Source: Chryseobacterium culicis
GTDB lineage: Bacteria > Bacteroidota > Bacteroidia > Flavobacteriales > Weeksellaceae
DNA: 64,000 bases
Reading direction: 5' to 3'
Assembly: GCF_002979755.1 (NCBI RefSeq)
Contig: NZ_PCPP01000004.1
Coordinates: 124,001-188,000 of the forward strand
Both the position numbers and the translations under genes were made by a program. Below, one piece after another: positions 17,234 to 25,379 of the stretch. The notes under the pieces were generated by a model. The model had not been told where the DNA came from. It worked only from the letters and a program-made list of their open reading frames with translations, and did no database searches. The first letter of the stretch is position 1; each line of letters begins with the position of its first letter.

Positions 17234-18436
17234 ATGAAGATTGATAAAAGAATAATACCACTGGCTATAGGTGGTTTAGGGATAGGAACTACGGAATTTA
17301 CCGTAATGGGACTGTTGCCGGATATTGCGAAAACATTGCAGATCACTATTCCGCAAGCCGGACATTTGATTTCTGCTTATGCCATGGGAGTGGTTATTGG
17401 AGCTCCCATTCTGATTGGATACTCTGTGAAATTTCCACCGAAAAAAGTTTTGATGGTTTTTATGATCCTTTTTACCCTGTTTAATGGCCTTTCCGCTATT
17501 GCTCCGGGTTACAACAGTATGCTGGCCATAAGATTTCTATCAGGGCTTCCTCACGGAGCATTCTTCGGAGTAGGAACTGTTGTTGCATCAAGAATGGCGG
17601 GAAAAGGAAAAGAAGCCTTTTATATATCGATGATGTTTACAGGGCTCACAGTCGCCAATTTGGCAATGGTACCTCTGGTCACCTATATAGGGCATACTTT
17701 CCACTGGAGGCTGTACTTTGCTATTGTAGCAGTGATTGGGCTTTTTGCTATTTTGTTTTTAAAACTGTGGCTTCCGCCCATGGAATCAAACCAGAATACC
17801 CACTTCATGGAAGAGTTGAAATTCCTTAAAAATAAACAATCGTGGCTGGTACTGGCGATTACAGCAATTGGATTTGGAGGGCTTTTCACATGGTTAAGTT
17901 ATATAACACCTTTAATGACGGTAGTGGCAGGAATCAAGAGCAGCCAAATGGCCTATGTAATGGTGCTGGCAGGAGCTGGAATGGTAGTTGGAAATCTGGT
18001 TGGAGGGATTGTTTCAGATAAATTGGGACCGGAGAAAACCTGTGCATTGTTGATTTTCCTGATGATGATTTCTCTTGGAGGAGTTTTCTTCCTTGCTGAG
18101 CATCAGAATATTGCACTTATATTGACCTTTATGTGTGGTGCTTTATCAATGTCTATTGCATCGCCCATCAATATTATGATGATGAAAGCTGCTCCGAAAA
18201 GTGAAATGATGGCTGCTGCTTTTATGCAGGCTGGTTTTAATATTGCCAATGCTATGGGAGCTTTCCTTGGTGGAATTCCTCTAGAATATGGTTATTCATT
18301 CAACTATCCATCGCTGGTAGGAGTGGGGATGACCTTTATAGGGGTCGTTGTAAGTGTAAGGTACATGTATCTGTATGGTTCGGGAACTCAAGATGAAGAG
18401 AACGTGGTTACAGAATGTGTATCATGCGATAAATAA
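17234..18436 (+). CDS. MFS transporter, AraJ/sugar-efflux type
   Basis: Inner-membrane transporter of 400 residues with 12 predicted helices. The N-terminus GGLGIGTTEFTVMGLLPDIA is typical of the AraJ/YdhP/PbuE-like drug and sugar efflux group, and GLPHGAFFGVG in helix 4 is also characteristic. It exports a small molecule, not identified here. The divergent cupin-AraC regulator probably controls it. The very C-terminus is cytoplasmic and carries two Cys (ECVSCDK). A clear terminator follows. Confidence 0.9.
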   Translation: MKIDKRIIPLAIGGLGIGTTEFTVMGLLPDIAKTLQITIPQAGHLISAYAMGVVIGAPILIGYSVKFPPKKVLMVFMILFTLFNGLSAIAPGYNSMLAIRFLSGLPHGAFFGVGTVVASRMAGKGKEAFYISMMFTGLTVANLAMVPLVTYIGHTFHWRLYFAIVAVIGLFAILFLKLWLPPMESNQNTHFMEELKFLKNKQSWLVLAITAIGFGGLFTWLSYITPLMTVVAGIKSSQMAYVMVLAGAGMVVGNLVGGIVSDKLGPEKTCALLIFLMMISLGGVFFLAEHQNIALILTFMCGALSMSIASPINIMMMKAAPKSEMMAAAFMQAGFNIANAMGAFLGGIPLEYGYSFNYPSLVGVGMTFIGVVVSVRYMYLYGSGTQDEENVVTECVSCDK

Positions 18437-18463
18437 AAACGCAATCAGATCATATTTTAACAT

Positions 18464-18496
18464 AAAAAAAGCCTGTTTCATTGAAACAGGCTTTTT
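18464..18496. terminator. terminator after the MFS gene
   Basis: Arms AAAAGCCTGTTTCA and TGAAACAGGCTTTT, essentially perfect. Flanked by A and T runs, so it can serve the convergent STAS-like gene as well. Confidence 0.9.
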
Positions 18497-18511
18497 GATA
18501 TAACATAATTT

Positions 18512-18892
18512 TTATGCCTCTACTTCATCTCCGTTTTTGCACCAGTAGAGGGCATTGTATAAATTTTCTTTCGGAAAAGACTTAAACTCTCCCGGCATCA
18601 GAACACTGAAGATACTGGTAAAATCACGTATTCCTTCCTTATCTGTAACAATAGCTGAGCGATTCCAGTTGGTAAGATTCTTTAATCCTAACAGCAAATC
18701 TTCAAGCCATGCTCCTACCGTAAAATTATCCAGATCGGTATCCAAATACAATAAATAATTCAGTTCACCGAATTGCTCTACCTTCTCTTTCACACGCGGA
18801 ATTACCAATCTTTCAAAATCCTCTTTCGTTACTTCTCCCGTTGCATTAAATGCTGCAACATTCTCCGGAGCTTCTGGAATAATTGTTATCAT
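18512..18892 (-). CDS. STAS/SpoIIAA-like protein
   Basis: Small soluble protein of 126 residues resembling the SpoIIAA-like (STAS/SEC14-type) family: MITIIPEAPENVAAFNATGE, then KVEQFGELNYLLYLDTDL, AIVTDKEGIRDF and MPGEFKSF. Members are found next to stress genes; a biochemical role is not established. Full family length, no signal peptide. Single gene, facing a divergent FAD oxidoreductase 115 bp away. Confidence 0.8.
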   Translation of the reverse strand: MITIIPEAPENVAAFNATGEVTKEDFERLVIPRVKEKVEQFGELNYLLYLDTDLDNFTVGAWLEDLLLGLKNLTNWNRSAIVTDKEGIRDFTSIFSVLMPGEFKSFPKENLYNALYWCKNGDEVEA

Positions 18893-19007
18893 AATAAATA
18901 TTTTTTGGTGGTTTGAGTTTAAAACAACAACAATAATTACACCATTATTTGGTGAATAATTGTTAAAAAAGGTATAAATATTGTTATTTTAAATGTAAAA
19001 TAGTAAT

Positions 19008-20213
19008 ATGAATCTCAAATCAAATGAACCTTTTTGGCTTTTAAAAAACGGACTGTTAGCTTCTTATCCTTCTTTAAAATCAAGCAAAGAATGTGATGTT
19101 CTGATTATAGGCGGAGGTATTACGGGAAGCCTCATAGCCCACCAGATGATAGAAGACGGATACACTACAATCCTTATTGATAAAAGAGAACTTTGTAACG
19201 GAAGTACTTCTGCCACCACTTCAATGCTGCAGTACGAAATAGATGTTCCTTTATATGAACTGATAGAAAAAATAGGCAAAAAGGGAGCTGTTCTGAGCTA
19301 TGCAGCCTGCAGCGATGCTATTGATACAATAGAAAGACTTTCAAAGCTTATGCACTCTAATGCTGGATTCAAACGAAAGAAATCACTGTATTTTGCTTCG
19401 AAAAAGAAAGATGTGGAATGGTTGAAGAAAGAATACGAAGCAAGAAAACAAAACGGATTTGATGTGAAATGGCTGGAAGCAGAAGAGATTTTTAAAAAAA
19501 TTGAATTTAAAAATACCTATGGTGGGATTCTATCGAGACAGGGAGCCAGTATTGATGCTTTTCAGTTTGCCCATGAGCTGTTCATCCATAATGTAAAAAA
19601 AGGATTGAAAATATTTGATAAGACTGAAATGGTAAAAGTGGAGGAGCATAAAGGTTTTAATCTGATCACTGTAGACAATGGATTCAAGATTAAAGCAAAA
19701 AAGATCATTTACTGTATAGGCTACGAAAGTAAAAACTTGCTGAAAGAAAACTTCGTTAATCTGAAAAGCACCTATGCCATTGTTTCTGAAATAGAGAAAG
19801 ACAAGTTTAAAAATATCAGCAGTACGTTAGTCTGGAATACTGATGATCCTTATCTCTACATGAGAACTACGGATGATGGAAGACTTCTTATCGGAGGAGG
19901 AGATGAAGATTTTTATGATGCAGAAAAGCGTGATGCAATCCTTCATAAAAAAGAAAAAGAGATCCTGAAAAATCTAAAAAAAATAAAACCGGATTATCAT
20001 TTTTATACAGATTTTGTCTGGGCCGGAACTTTTGGGGAAACAAAAGACGGGCTTCCTTATATCGGGGAACATCAAAAATTTAAAAACTCTTATTTTGTCC
20101 TGGGTTTTGGAGGAAACGGAATCACTTTTTCAGTAACAGGAATGAAGATGGCTTCTTTGTTTATGAAAAATAAAAAGCATCCGTTGTCAAGGTATTTTAA
20201 ATTTGGAAGGTGA
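19008..20213 (+). CDS. FAD-dependent oxidoreductase (DAO family)
   Basis: Flavoprotein of 401 residues that probably oxidises an amine or amino acid. A dinucleotide-binding motif VLIIGGGITGS lies at residues 31-41, followed by the FAD-contacting LIDKRELCNGSTSATTS. Late motifs WAGTFGETKDGLPYIGEH and GFGGNGITFS are typical of the D-amino-acid oxidase (DAO) fold. The related YgaF/Rieske fusions have a C-terminal iron-sulfur domain, which is absent here. Substrate unknown; no obvious operon partner. Confidence 0.88.
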   Translation: MNLKSNEPFWLLKNGLLASYPSLKSSKECDVLIIGGGITGSLIAHQMIEDGYTTILIDKRELCNGSTSATTSMLQYEIDVPLYELIEKIGKKGAVLSYAACSDAIDTIERLSKLMHSNAGFKRKKSLYFASKKKDVEWLKKEYEARKQNGFDVKWLEAEEIFKKIEFKNTYGGILSRQGASIDAFQFAHELFIHNVKKGLKIFDKTEMVKVEEHKGFNLITVDNGFKIKAKKIIYCIGYESKNLLKENFVNLKSTYAIVSEIEKDKFKNISSTLVWNTDDPYLYMRTTDDGRLLIGGGDEDFYDAEKRDAILHKKEKEILKNLKKIKPDYHFYTDFVWAGTFGETKDGLPYIGEHQKFKNSYFVLGFGGNGITFSVTGMKMASLFMKNKKHPLSRYFKFGR

Positions 20214-20342
20214 TTGTATTTTTACCATAAAAGTCACCAAAGTTTTTAGAGTCTTTGTTCATTTCAAGTTGAAAAATTTGTGGATATAGAGTACATAAAA
20301 GTTAAAAAAACTATGATTTTCAAAACTATAATAAAAATTGTT

Positions 20343-20412
20343 TAGATTCCTACGGAATGACAAACTACCTGGATAAATTGTTATTCCAATTGTGTCATTC
20401 CGTAGGAATCTA
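20343..20412. repeat. long inverted repeat with GGAATGACA core
   Basis: Arms TAGATTCCTACGGAATGACA (20343-20362) and its complement at 20393-20412, with a 30-bp loop. A half-site relative (TGTCATTCCG) occurs near 55190. This is a dispersed repeat type, not a simple terminator. Confidence 0.7.
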
Positions 20413-20464
20413 AGTGAGATTATTTGTATGATAAAAAGAGGTTCTTTACCATAAAAGTTGTTGG

Positions 20465-20494
20465 ATAAAATAAAAGCGGGTCTAAACCCGCTTC
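20465..20494 (-). terminator. terminator of the DUF4139-VWA operon
   Basis: Arms AAGCGGGT and ACCCGCTT with a four-base loop. On the minus strand it is followed by a T-rich run and lies just past the VWA stop. Confidence 0.85.
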
Positions 20495-20496
20495 AA

Positions 20497-21687
20497 CTAC
20501 AAACTATACCCATTCTTTTTAGCCAGTTCAACAATAGAACTTTCAATGGCTTTTCCCAAATCATCGGAATCAACTGCTCCTCTTTTTTTCATCTCACCGT
20601 CAATATAGGTCTGGCGCTTTTTGGAAAGTTCCTCTATTTCTTTCTGGATTTTATCGCGGGCGGCAGACTTTGCCGTAATCGTTTTTTGAATTTCTTCTTT
20701 GCTTTTTCCCTTCAGCTCAGCAGGAAGTTCACTTTCTTTTACATGGGCAATAAATCCGGCATCCTTTTCAGCTTTATCCACCAGATCCCAATGGTCATTT
20801 TTGTAAGCATTCTTTTTAGATTTAGCAACAGCCCTTTCCACCAAGTTGGATGCTGACTGTGATTCTGCGTTTTTGTCCTGGGTGATCTGCTTAAGCCTGT
20901 ATTCCGAACCATGGTTTCCATAATAGATATAGGTATCATTGAGCTTTGCATTGCATTCGGAAATTTTGATGTCGTAAGGTGTTTCAATATAGATTACTTT
21001 TCTGTCACTGTCGATATTGAAATATTTTCCACCTCCTAAAGATGCTCCGTTTTGCCAGAACGTCTGAATTCCTTCCTCCCGGCTTCCACAGAAAATGGTG
21101 TTGGTATAAATATTTTTATCCTTCGCTTTTGAAACAACATCTTTATAATTTATTTTTCCCTGATTGAATGCTTCATTCCCTGCAATATAAATCAGTTTCA
21201 TACTTTTATCATTACTGTCCCAGTTCAGGTTGGCAGAGGCATCACGAATAACAGCTCCACAATATTCACTGCCGCCATTGGTTCTTAAGGCGAATAGTTT
21301 TTCGGAAATAAGATCCAGATCCTGAGTAAGAGGAGCAACCTGGCGGATATAATTTTCATCACGGATTCCGTCATTTCCGTATTCGTACAGGGCAATTTCA
21401 ATCTGGGGCGCTTTTCCGTTATATTTTAAAGTGGTCAAAGTATTCACAATATTCCACAATCTGGATTTTGCCTGATCAATCAGCCCGTCCATACTATTGG
21501 AAGTGTCCAGTAAAAGAGCGACCTGAATTTTATTATCCTTTAAGGTTGAGTTAGCCGGAATCACTGTAACTTTTTGCATCGGTAAATCACGGTTAACCTT
21601 ACTTTGTATAGAGCGGTTGTCCGGAATATTACCGGAGCTTAAAAAAGCTGTACCCGCTGCAAGTGCTAAGATTTTTAAAGTTGTCAT
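20497..21687 (-). CDS. exported VWA-domain protein
   Basis: Periplasmic or surface protein of 396 residues. Signal sequence about 1-20, then a von Willebrand factor A domain (about 53-235) with a complete metal-ion site: DTSNS (Asp61, Ser63, Ser65), a Thr/Ser loop and NGGSEYCGAVIRDA. Such domains bind protein partners through a divalent ion. A charged, helical C-terminus (about 280-396) follows, with ELPAELKGKSKEEIQKTITA. It lies 18 bp downstream of the DUF4139 gene and should share its transcript and its LytTR-type operator. The partner is unknown. Confidence 0.88.
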   Translation of the reverse strand: MTTLKILALAAGTAFLSSGNIPDNRSIQSKVNRDLPMQKVTVIPANSTLKDNKIQVALLLDTSNSMDGLIDQAKSRLWNIVNTLTTLKYNGKAPQIEIALYEYGNDGIRDENYIRQVAPLTQDLDLISEKLFALRTNGGSEYCGAVIRDASANLNWDSNDKSMKLIYIAGNEAFNQGKINYKDVVSKAKDKNIYTNTIFCGSREEGIQTFWQNGASLGGGKYFNIDSDRKVIYIETPYDIKISECNAKLNDTYIYYGNHGSEYRLKQITQDKNAESQSASNLVERAVAKSKKNAYKNDHWDLVDKAEKDAGFIAHVKESELPAELKGKSKEEIQKTITAKSAARDKIQKEIEELSKKRQTYIDGEMKKRGAVDSDDLGKAIESSIVELAKKNGYSL

Positions 21688-21705
21688 ATTATTATTTATT
21701 ATGGG

Positions 21706-23307
21706 TTATCTGCTGTAATACTGAATCTGCATATCTTTAGGATACTTTACTTCATAGGAGAAAGTAATCTTCTCTGAATTGCCTGAACCTATGTTTTTAT
21801 TCCACAGGATACTTCCCGTTTTATCATCAAGGCTTCCACCGCCAAGGTCTAATGTTTTAACCAGAATCTTAGAGTTTTCGCTGATCGGAAGCTGATCAAG
21901 AACTTCCAGTTCAATATTTTCTTTCGTATTATTTCTGATGCTGATTTGATAAGATTCTGTTTCCCATTTGTTTGTGTTCATGGTCTTTTGAGAGGTTTTG
22001 TCTCCAACTTTGATTCTTTTTACTGTAATTCTTTCATCTACTCCAAGAGAAATCGGGAACTCATCTTTTACATAATTGCTGGTAATATTGGTTTTTCCAA
22101 TATAATTGTCTTCAAAATAGATATTCGCTTCTCCATTGATGAGGTTGAGGTTCTGCCAGTTCTTCACAAAGGCCATCAGGAATACCTGGTTGTTAAGTTT
22201 TGGAACTGTGTGGTATTTGTAAGTGGCATCAACCTGTTTTTTATCAAGGATCACATATTGTTCTTTTTCCTGGCTTACAATGGTTTGATTGTAATTCAGT
22301 TCATAGATCACATTCATCTGGCTGTCAGCAACTGTAGCTACAGGAATCTGGCTTGGTTTTGCAGCAACATCTTCTCTCATCTGATAAGCATTGGCTGCTG
22401 AAATTTCTTTTTTAGATTTATAACCTGCAATTTCCATCTGAGAATTGTAAGGAGTATATTCTGCTACATAGAGTGGCGACAGAATAGGTCTGTCCTGATT
22501 GTATGACGGTCTGTACGTAGAGACAAACAATTTTACATTTTTCCAGTCCTGTCCGGTTTTCTGATAAATTTTACCTTTATAAACCATTTCAAGAGGTTTC
22601 TTTACAGATTCAGCACGCAAATCATAAGAAGGAATCCATCCGGCATCAGAAACAATATAGCTTACTCCAAGATTCAGACTGGTTTCGTTATCCGCAAGAA
22701 TTTCAAGAAGAAGTTCTTTCCGATTGGTATTTTTATGGGTTTGCTCTTCAGCAGACTGATTGTTGAGCTTTGCGATACTTTCATCCAGAACCGTTTTCTG
22801 CTCATTAAGAAGGAATACCTGGTTATCAATTTCCAGCATTCTCTTTCTGTAAAACTCAGTAAGTTTAATAAGCTGTTCCTGTGGAGTAGATTTATCATTG
22901 GTAGAGATTTTTAAATTATCATTAATGATATGCTGCTCACCCGTCAGATTTTTGATCTGAATATTCAATAGGCTTACCTGTCTTTGAAGCTTTTTTGTCT
23001 CTATTTGAAGTTTCTTTTCATTATCTGACAATTCATCATTTTTCAAAAAATTGCTTTGAGGAGTAATGGAAAGCAGTGTCGTATTTTTTTCAAGATTGAT
23101 TTTATAGGTATTCTCATCCAGATTATTGGGAAGATTGACAATTCTTATGGTATTTCTACCTTTTTGAAGGCTCACATTGGTACTTCCGAAAACCTTTGCT
23201 CCCTGTAAAAATACAGTAGCCTGCTTTACTTCAATTTCTTTCTTAATTTCCTGTGCGTTGATAAAGGCAGCTGAAAATATGATTAATAGTAAAAAATAAC
23301 GTTTCAT
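21706..23307 (-). CDS. DUF4139 (MuiA-like) envelope protein
   Basis: Exported protein of 533 residues. The signal peptide ends at INAQ (about 18). An N-terminal DUF4140 strand region (KKEIEVKQATVFLQGAKVFG) is followed by two coiled-coil stretches (about 85-120 and 145-190). A DUF4139 beta-rich domain (about 205-533) then begins near LNLGVSYIVSDAGWIPSYDL, which is a hallmark of the family, and it ends ITFSYEVKYPKDMQIQYY. Homologues include the mucoidy inhibitor A group; the biochemical role is unknown. It heads a two-gene operon with the VWA gene. A direct-repeat operator (23368-23397) lies 61 bp upstream of the ATG. Confidence 0.9.
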   Translation of the reverse strand: MKRYFLLLIIFSAAFINAQEIKKEIEVKQATVFLQGAKVFGSTNVSLQKGRNTIRIVNLPNNLDENTYKINLEKNTTLLSITPQSNFLKNDELSDNEKKLQIETKKLQRQVSLLNIQIKNLTGEQHIINDNLKISTNDKSTPQEQLIKLTEFYRKRMLEIDNQVFLLNEQKTVLDESIAKLNNQSAEEQTHKNTNRKELLLEILADNETSLNLGVSYIVSDAGWIPSYDLRAESVKKPLEMVYKGKIYQKTGQDWKNVKLFVSTYRPSYNQDRPILSPLYVAEYTPYNSQMEIAGYKSKKEISAANAYQMREDVAAKPSQIPVATVADSQMNVIYELNYNQTIVSQEKEQYVILDKKQVDATYKYHTVPKLNNQVFLMAFVKNWQNLNLINGEANIYFEDNYIGKTNITSNYVKDEFPISLGVDERITVKRIKVGDKTSQKTMNTNKWETESYQISIRNNTKENIELEVLDQLPISENSKILVKTLDLGGGSLDDKTGSILWNKNIGSGNSEKITFSYEVKYPKDMQIQYYSR

Positions 23308-23332
23308 TGTTTATTATTTTGAATTCCTGAAG

Positions 23333-23340
23333 TAAAATTA
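23333..23340 (-). promoter_or_regulatory. -7 element of the DUF4139-VWA operon
   Basis: Reads TAATTTTA on the minus strand, one mismatch from TAnnTTTG. It is embedded in ATAATTTTACTTCAG, which is nearly repeated before the SIMPL gene at 24216. It lies 27 nt downstream of the operator. Confidence 0.6.
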
Positions 23341-23367
23341 TCCCTATTTAAGGCTGAAAATTGGGAA

Positions 23368-23397
23368 ACTTGGTGAAGCAGCCTTTTGACTTGGTGA
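23368..23397 (+). promoter_or_regulatory. LytTR-type direct repeat, site 1
   Basis: ACTTGGTGA at 23368-23376 and again at 23389-23397, start-to-start distance 21 bp. Two 9-bp direct repeats with a 12-bp gap is the known geometry of LytTR response-regulator sites. It sits upstream of the DUF4139 gene; a LytTR regulator is encoded at 28577-29311. Confidence 0.75.
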
Positions 23398-23490
23398 GTT
23401 TTTATAGGAGAAAAGACAGAGGCCTAAAAAGTGTTATTCTGACGAAGTAAGAATCTCTTTTACAATAAATCAGAATCCGTTCAAAACGAC

Positions 23491-23525
23491 AAAAAACAAA
23501 AAAAGCTACCCTTTGGGCAGCCTTG
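23491..23525 (-). terminator. terminator after the SIMPL gene
   Basis: On the minus strand AAGGCTGCCC, a short loop and GGGTAGCTT, followed by a run of T. It ends transcription of the SIMPL gene at 23542-24216 before the site 1 operator. Confidence 0.75.
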
Positions 23526-23541
23526 TTTTGAACTTATTCTT

Positions 23542-24216
23542 TTAAAGGATTTCGTATCTTGTTTTGATGCTGTATTTCAGCTTGATGTTTTCAATATTAT
23601 CAAAAGAATAATCTACCGGAGCATCTGCCATTTCCATCTGTACGCTGTTCATTCTTCCTTTGTAAGCAGCCGGCATGATCATATCGCTGGTATAGTCTTC
23701 TATTTCTACAATTTCAAGAGCATTTCCTGTCTTTTTGCCCATACTTTCCAATAAATAATCTGCCTTTTCTTTAGCGGCCTTCAAAGCATTGATCTTTACA
23801 GCTTTTCTGAAATCTGCAATTTTGGTATTCTTTACCTCAGCAATGTTCAGGCTGCTTACCCATTTTTGGTTCAGGTCTCCAAAAATTTTACTCAGACTTG
23901 ATTTTGTACTGGCTTTAAACTGATAACTTTTAGTAAACTTGGCTGTTTTAGAATAGATATTCTGGTACATTGATTTGAACTTGATATCCTCGTTCTTTAC
24001 TCCTGCATTTTTTAAAATTTCAAATAACTTCTTTTCATTATCTGCCAGATCATTTTTGTTATCTGCTTTTATTCCGATGCTGAAGATAATTTCATCCGGT
24101 TCCACTTCCATTTCAGCAACACCTGTTACTTCAATTGCATTTTTCTTTACTTCCTGAGCATTTACAAAGCTTCCAAGGGTTAAAATTCCGATTAATAAAA
24201 AATGTTTCAATTTCAT
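23542..24216 (-). CDS. SIMPL-domain exported protein
   Basis: Exported protein of 224 residues. The signal peptide ends at VNAQ (about 20). The rest is a SIMPL (DUF541) domain: VTGVAEMEVEPDEIIFSIGI, FEILKNAGVKNEDIKF, ALKAAKEKADYLLESMGKKT and a final strand LKYSIKTRYEIL. Family members (BP26/OMP28, YggE) form ring-shaped oligomers in the envelope and are linked to oxidative or envelope stress. It is monocistronic, with its own direct-repeat operator 67 bp upstream and a terminator downstream. Confidence 0.92.
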   Translation of the reverse strand: MKLKHFLLIGILTLGSFVNAQEVKKNAIEVTGVAEMEVEPDEIIFSIGIKADNKNDLADNEKKLFEILKNAGVKNEDIKFKSMYQNIYSKTAKFTKSYQFKASTKSSLSKIFGDLNQKWVSSLNIAEVKNTKIADFRKAVKINALKAAKEKADYLLESMGKKTGNALEIVEIEDYTSDMIMPAAYKGRMNSVQMEMADAPVDYSFDNIENIKLKYSIKTRYEIL

Positions 24217-24247
24217 AATTTCCTGTTTTAAATTTTTAATTCTGATG

Positions 24248-24255
24248 TAAAATTA
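24248..24255 (-). promoter_or_regulatory. -7 element of the SIMPL gene
   Basis: TAATTTTA on the minus strand inside ATAATTTTACATCAG, matching the promoter of the DUF4139 gene almost base for base. It lies exactly 27 nt from the operator, as there. Confidence 0.6.
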
Positions 24256-24282
24256 TGCAGATCAGAAACCGGAATTCGGGAG

Positions 24283-24312
24283 ACTTGGTGAAATGGAGCT
24301 TTCACTTGGTGA
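24283..24312 (+). promoter_or_regulatory. LytTR-type direct repeat, site 2
   Basis: ACTTGGTGA at 24283-24291 and 24304-24312, start-to-start 21 bp. The inter-repeat bases (…GGAGCTTTC) resemble those of site 3 (…GGAGGCTTC). Confidence 0.75.
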
Positions 24313-24327
24313 GGCTGGAGAAATGAA

Positions 24328-25245
24328 TTACTTCTCTTTATTTTTCTTCAGATCATACTTTACGCTGAGGTTCATAATATACTGTATACCTACCTCAGGA
24401 TCGGAGTTGTTGATGACTTTATCAAAGCCGGTATAATCTGTTCCGTCATAGTAAAAGGTCTTTGACTTTCGCTCCTCCTTTTTGATATATCTGGTGTCAT
24501 ATCCATAGGTGACACTGGCACTTTCAAGAGCGGTATAATGCTGATATTGATTTTTAGGAAAAGTATAAGTAAAACCTGAAGTCGCTGTAGGGGTTCCAAT
24601 AATTTCTTTTTTAAACAGTTTAAAATAATTATCCTTCTTTTTGTCAAAAACAGCATAAGCCTCTTTGAGAAGGTCTTCCTGGATTTTATCAATATCACTG
24701 TTGATGTAATCTACTTTAATAACATCATAAATCTGGAAATCTGAAGCTTCAGAGATCAGTTTTTCTATCATTGAATGCTTGTTTACGGTAATAATGATAT
24801 TCTTCTTGGTTTCGAAACCATCCATTTTCTGAATGGTTACCTGAGTGTCTTTATTAATGTCATAATCATAGATTTTTGTCTGCGAGATAAAATCCACAAA
24901 AATATTATCGTTTTTGATGCCCATTGATGATATTCTTTTTATAAAACCATTGATTCTCCTGTTGATATTTTCGATGGCAATTTTAGGCGTTGCAGCTTCT
25001 TCATTCAACCCCAGAGTAAGTTTATAGCGGTCTGCAGTCTTATTCATCAATACTTTTACATTAACAACCAGCGTGGAATCACTGGTGAAATAACTATTGG
25101 TATTGTTGAATTCAGGGAGATGTTTTGGAGCGGAATAATCATAATTATTTTTGTCTCTGTAAATCTGGTTTCCTCCTACCTGTGCTTTGGAAAGACTTAA
25201 AAGAGAAGTCATGATGAGGAAAAATACGGATGTTTGTTTTTTCAT
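24328..25245 (-). CDS. exported SIMPL-like protein
   Basis: Exported protein of 305 residues from the ATG at 25243-25245, which begins the signal peptide (MKKQTSVFFLIMTSLLSLSKAQ is split after Gln22). An upstream in-frame start at 25293 would overlap the promoter. The mature part resembles a divergent SIMPL domain: LVVNVKVLMNKTADRYKLTL, ISSMGIKNDNIFVDFISQTK, DKIQEDLLKEAYAVFDKKKD and a final IMNLSVKYDLK. The architecture parallels the neighbour at 23542-24216. It is divergent from the histidine kinase gene and shares operator site 3 with it. Confidence 0.8.
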   Translation of the reverse strand: MKKQTSVFFLIMTSLLSLSKAQVGGNQIYRDKNNYDYSAPKHLPEFNNTNSYFTSDSTLVVNVKVLMNKTADRYKLTLGLNEEAATPKIAIENINRRINGFIKRISSMGIKNDNIFVDFISQTKIYDYDINKDTQVTIQKMDGFETKKNIIITVNKHSMIEKLISEASDFQIYDVIKVDYINSDIDKIQEDLLKEAYAVFDKKKDNYFKLFKKEIIGTPTATSGFTYTFPKNQYQHYTALESASVTYGYDTRYIKKEERKSKTFYYDGTDYTGFDKVINNSDPEVGIQYIMNLSVKYDLKKNKEK

Positions 25246-25272
25246 AATTTTTAAATTTGAATTATTTTGCCC

Positions 25273-25280
25273 CAAACTTA
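25273..25280 (-). promoter_or_regulatory. -7 element of the second SIMPL-like gene
   Basis: TAAGTTTG on the minus strand, an exact TAnnTTTG match, 28 nt from operator site 3. Confidence 0.65.
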
Positions 25281-25308
25281 GCCTTACGGTCACAGTGTCA
25301 ATGACTCA

Positions 25309-25338
25309 ACTTGGTGAAAGGGAGGCTTCACTTGGTGA
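25309..25338 (+). promoter_or_regulatory. LytTR-type direct repeat, site 3 (between divergent promoters)
   Basis: ACTTGGTGA at 25309-25317 and 25330-25338, start-to-start 21 bp. It lies 28 nt from the -7 box of the SIMPL-like gene on one side and 29 nt from that of the histidine kinase gene on the other, so it could serve both. Confidence 0.75.
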
Positions 25339-25343
25339 ATAGT

Positions 25344-25375
25344 TTTTGAGCAGACTATATATATGTATATCTTTG
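25344..25375 (+). promoter_or_regulatory. promoter of the LytS-type kinase gene (leaderless)
   Basis: TTTTG at 25344-25348, a 19-bp spacer and TATCTTTG at 25368-25375. The ATG at 25380 is only 4 nt after the -7 box, so the transcript should begin at or close to the start codon. Confidence 0.75.
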
Positions 25376-25379
25376 TTTT

